Shown here: in pieces, positions 38,252 through 40,543 of the stretch
Layout of the letters: each line of letters starts with the position of its first letter
Position numbering within the stretch: the stretch's first letter is position 1
Assembly (NCBI GenBank): GCA_007133065.1
Contig: SLNJ01000105.1
Coordinates: 1 to 40,543 of the forward strand
DNA length: 40,543 nucleotides
Reading direction: 5' to 3'
Source of the DNA: Opitutales bacterium
GTDB taxonomy: Bacteria; Verrucomicrobiota; Verrucomicrobiia; Opitutales; Oceanipulchritudinaceae
Made by a program: the position numbers and the translations under genes
Notes under the pieces: model-generated
The model's input: the letters and a program-made list of their open reading frames with translations, nothing else
Database searches by the model: none
Told to the model about the DNA's origin: nothing

Positions 38252-40299
38252 GATGCCACACTCCGCACCGCCGCCTGCTCCGGGGCGCTCGCCGGACGCG
38301 GGAGGCACACCAGAAAACGCGCCCCGCCGCCGGGCGCGTCTAGAATCTGAATTCCCCCGCCATGGCTGCGCAGGAGGCCCTGGCAGATGGACAGCCCGAG
38401 TCCCGTCCCGTGCTGTTCCTGTTTCGTCGTGTAAAACGGCTCGAAAACGCGTTCGCGCATGCCCGCCGGGATTCCGGGCCCGGTGTCGTCCACAGCGACC
38501 GCGAGCACGCCGTCCTCGACGCCGTTCCCGCCCGCGGCGCCCTGAAGCGACACCGTCAGGCGCCCGCCATCGGACATTGCCTGGACCGCGTTGATCAACA
38601 GGTTCAGGAAAACCTGTTCCATCTCAGCGGTGTTTGCGGTGACTGGAACCGGCTCGTCCGGAAGCCTGTCGGCGATGGCGATGTTCCGATTGCGCGCCCG
38701 GTGCTCGATCATCGAGATCGACTTGCGGATCGGCAGGCGCAGGTCGATCTCGGTGCGCGTTGTTGGAGACGGGCGGGAGTACGAGAGCAACCCCTGCGCG
38801 ATCCGTGCCACGCGATCGGAGCAGTCGACAATCTTCGAGAGCTCCCCGCTCACCTTGTCGGACAGTTCCCCGCGGTGATTTTTCAGGAGCAGGTTGGCCT
38901 TGGCGCTGATGATCGCGATCGGGTTGTTCACTTCGTGGGCCACCTGTCCCGCCAGTTCGCCCACCGCCGCCATCTGTCCCGCGCGCAGCATCCGCACGTG
39001 CGCCTCCTTCTGCTCCGTGATGTCGTGGGCCAGCTGCACCACCTGCGTGACCCGGCCGCGCCCGTCGTGGATCGGAGCACTGGTGATCTGGAAAACCTGC
39101 TTCCCGGCCGCCTCCGCAGGTGAATCCGGCCCGGGGCGCTCAATCTCGTGAAAATCGAGCTCGCCCTTGTCCAGGCACTTCTCCGCCGGGCAAATCTTTC
39201 CCCTAAACTCCGGGAAGATCCAGCACTCGGTCGCGCTCTCGCCGAACCAGCCCTTCCAGCGGTCATTGGCCCATATCGGAACGAGCTCGGGCGAGAGCAC
39301 CCGCAGGCCGGTGCAGGTGGTCTGCAACGCCTGTTCGAGCAACAGCCGATCGGCAACGGCACGGTCCGCCAGCGCACTCAGGCGCCGCTCGTTGCGGCGC
39401 AGACGCTCTGAGAGCGTGTTCACGAAATAGGCTGCCAGGAACAGCACCGCCGTGTGGAGTCCGATTGCCGCGCTCACGTACGGGAGGTCCATGGCGGCCT
39501 GCACACCGCCCGAATTCGGGGCAAGGCGCAGGGGATAGTGCGGAAGCACCCCGCTCCAGGTTCCAATCGCCAGCCCCGCATACATGATAGCGCCGGCCGC
39601 CGCGATCCGGTAACACTCCACCTGCGACAGGAGGATGCCTCCGATGATGACCTGGAAGAGCATGAACGTGGCGAGGGGATTCCCGACACCGCCCGAAAGC
39701 ACCAGCAGGACGGTGAAGATCGCCAGGTCCCCGTACACCTGGATGACAACCAGCGACCGGGCTTGGCCCGGGTACCGGATGCGCACCGTATAGAATACAT
39801 TGCAGCCCGCGAGTACGCCGACTGTCGCGACCAGCGGCCACCATGCCTCGCCCGGCAGAAGCTCGAATACCCGAACCCCGAGGAATGCCAGGATTGCTGC
39901 GACCAGCACCGCGATCCAGCGCATCGCGATGAACCAGTGCGCATAGAGCCGGATCCGTCCCTCGCGCACCGCCTCCGGCGAGCCGTTCTCCTCCAGGGCC
40001 GTCGCCGTCAGCAGCGCCGGCGAGGTCCGTATCACCGCCCAGCCGACCGTCACCCCCACAACCAGCGCCGTGACAATGCCCCGCATCCGGTGGATCAACC
40101 GCAGCGTCTCATGCTCCAGATGCCCCAGCCACAACCGCTCGACCGCCTCGTAGGCGCCGAAAATCAGCAGAATCAGACCGGAGGCCACGACAAGCGACAA
40201 CACGATCCGATACAGGGGCGATACCGACCGCACCGGCGAACCCGGCGTCGACCCCGGACGCGCTCCCGCCTCCTGACACTCTGGAATACTACCGGGCAT
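38248..40299 (-). CDS. membrane PAS histidine kinase paired with the sigma-54 regulator
   Basis: The 683-residue product has about eight membrane helices (within residues 29-295), a coiled coil (297-325), a PAS-like domain (about 325-430) ending in VVQLAHDITEQKEA, a HisKA segment with His455 (GQVAHEVNNPIAII) and a HATPase domain with the N box (FLNLLINAVQAM, near 564), G1 (DDTGPGIP), F box (FEPFYTTK) and G2 (GTGLGLSICQG). The HEVNNP form is typical of NtrB/AtoS-like partners of sigma-54 regulators. The PAS domain has a cysteine cluster (C359, C370, C375, with C329 nearby), possibly a redox or metal switch. The start at 40299 is a reasonable ATG; the first 28 residues are hydrophilic. Control of an electron-transfer operon suggests sensing of redox or electron-acceptor state. 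Confidence 0.93.
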   Translation of the reverse strand: MPGSIPECQEAGARPGSTPGSPVRSVSPLYRIVLSLVVASGLILLIFGAYEAVERLWLGHLEHETLRLIHRMRGIVTALVVGVTVGWAVIRTSPALLTATALEENGSPEAVREGRIRLYAHWFIAMRWIAVLVAAILAFLGVRVFELLPGEAWWPLVATVGVLAGCNVFYTVRIRYPGQARSLVVIQVYGDLAIFTVLLVLSGGVGNPLATFMLFQVIIGGILLSQVECYRIAAAGAIMYAGLAIGTWSGVLPHYPLRLAPNSGGVQAAMDLPYVSAAIGLHTAVLFLAAYFVNTLSERLRRNERRLSALADRAVADRLLLEQALQTTCTGLRVLSPELVPIWANDRWKGWFGESATECWIFPEFRGKICPAEKCLDKGELDFHEIERPGPDSPAEAAGKQVFQITSAPIHDGRGRVTQVVQLAHDITEQKEAHVRMLRAGQMAAVGELAGQVAHEVNNPIAIISAKANLLLKNHRGELSDKVSGELSKIVDCSDRVARIAQGLLSYSRPSPTTRTEIDLRLPIRKSISMIEHRARNRNIAIADRLPDEPVPVTANTAEMEQVFLNLLINAVQAMSDGGRLTVSLQGAAGGNGVEDGVLAVAVDDTGPGIPAGMRERVFEPFYTTKQEQHGTGLGLSICQGLLRSHGGGIQILDAPGGGARFLVCLPRPASAPEQAAVRSVAS

Positions 40300-40459
40300 C
40301 GGGAATCCGGAAGCCGCAGAAGAACAGGAAATGATCCCGGTCCGCAGATTGAGAGGTTGGACTTGTCGCCTGCATGAAATGCCTGTTTCGCTGCCATCGC
40401 TCCCGACGGGGTGGACGGGGTCGGTGCAGCACGCGGCCTATAGAGGCTGGTAAGAGAAT

Positions 40460-40476
40460 CTTATCACAATGACAAG
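40460..40476. promoter_or_regulatory. inverted repeat upstream of the kinase gene
   Basis: CTTATCACAATGACAAG has 7-bp arms with one mismatch about a 3-bp centre, 160 bp before the kinase ATG. The region 40300-40543 has no gene that I can support and no well-spaced sigma-70 or sigma-54 promoter. The repeat could be an operator for the kinase-regulator pair. Confidence 0.3.
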
Positions 40477-40543
40477 TCCCGAATACGACTCCACCGGTCC
40501 GGAAATACACGACACCGCTCCAGCAACCGCGCGACGAGCACGC

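Noticed and set aside
1-40543. Search by eye for tRNA, rRNA, CRISPR arrays, insertion sequences, integrases and attachment sites.
   Set aside because: None seen; the window is densely filled with co-directional metabolic and signalling genes.

Overview
The window (40.5 kb, GC-rich, roughly 60% G+C by eye) comes from a bacterial chromosome. Every gene I can support is read from the minus strand, so the biological order runs from high to low coordinates. Genes are tightly packed, many joined by ATGA start/stop overlaps. I see no rRNA, tRNA, mobile element or CRISPR. The content points to a Gram-negative respiratory bacterium with an outer membrane, system II cytochrome c maturation and ferredoxin-centred carbon and energy metabolism. 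I cannot assign a phylum from sequence alone; an uncultured deep-branching lineage is likely, but that is a guess.

Region 1 (about 40.5-36.1 kb) is a signalling block: a multi-TM PAS histidine kinase, an NtrC-type sigma-54 activator with an intact GAFTGA loop, and a stand-alone receiver protein related to the activator's own receiver domain. Two near-consensus sigma-54 promoters (GG-N10-GC) lie downstream of this pair. One precedes the stand-alone receiver, the other precedes the electron-transfer operon. Each has, 140-200 bp upstream, inverted repeats of one family (GTGTCACA-N4-TGTGACAC), the expected layout for enhancer-binding sites.

Region 2 (35.8-24.0 kb) is an electron-transfer operon. 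It encodes a DmsE/MtrA-type octaheme cytochrome, an MtrB/PioB-type outer-membrane barrel, a monoheme cytochrome c, a membrane-anchored tetraheme cytochrome, a Tat-exported protein with four [4Fe-4S] sites, two NrfD-type quinol-site membrane proteins, an unknown cysteine-containing protein, and the ResB/CcsA heme-lyase pair. Together they look like a complete route from the quinone pool across the periplasm and outer membrane, with its own cytochrome assembly factors. The inner-membrane half resembles a stripped-down alternative complex III.

Region 3 (23.8-2.2 kb) is the ferredoxin/complex I block: NfnA and NfnB, 2-oxoglutarate:ferredoxin oxidoreductase KorA (gamma-alpha fusion) and KorB, a 736-residue protein that appears to join a degenerate PFOR TPP-like domain to a ferredoxin, then after a 320-bp gap an orphan GltD-like flavoprotein and nuoA-B-C-D-I-H-J-K-L-M-M-N. 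The complex I operon has no nuoE, nuoF or nuoG and has two nuoM genes, with a long NuoL C-terminus to match. The arrangement suggests that KorAB, Nfn and complex I share reduced ferredoxin, either feeding electrons to quinone or using proton motive force to make ferredoxin for reductive carboxylation.

Region 4 (2.0-0.05 kb) is a soluble TPR-containing histidine kinase downstream of nuoN.

The strongest candidates for a new system are the sigma-54-controlled porin-cytochrome/ACIII-like operon and the PFOR-like ferredoxin fusion that sits between KorAB and a ferredoxin-type 2M complex I.
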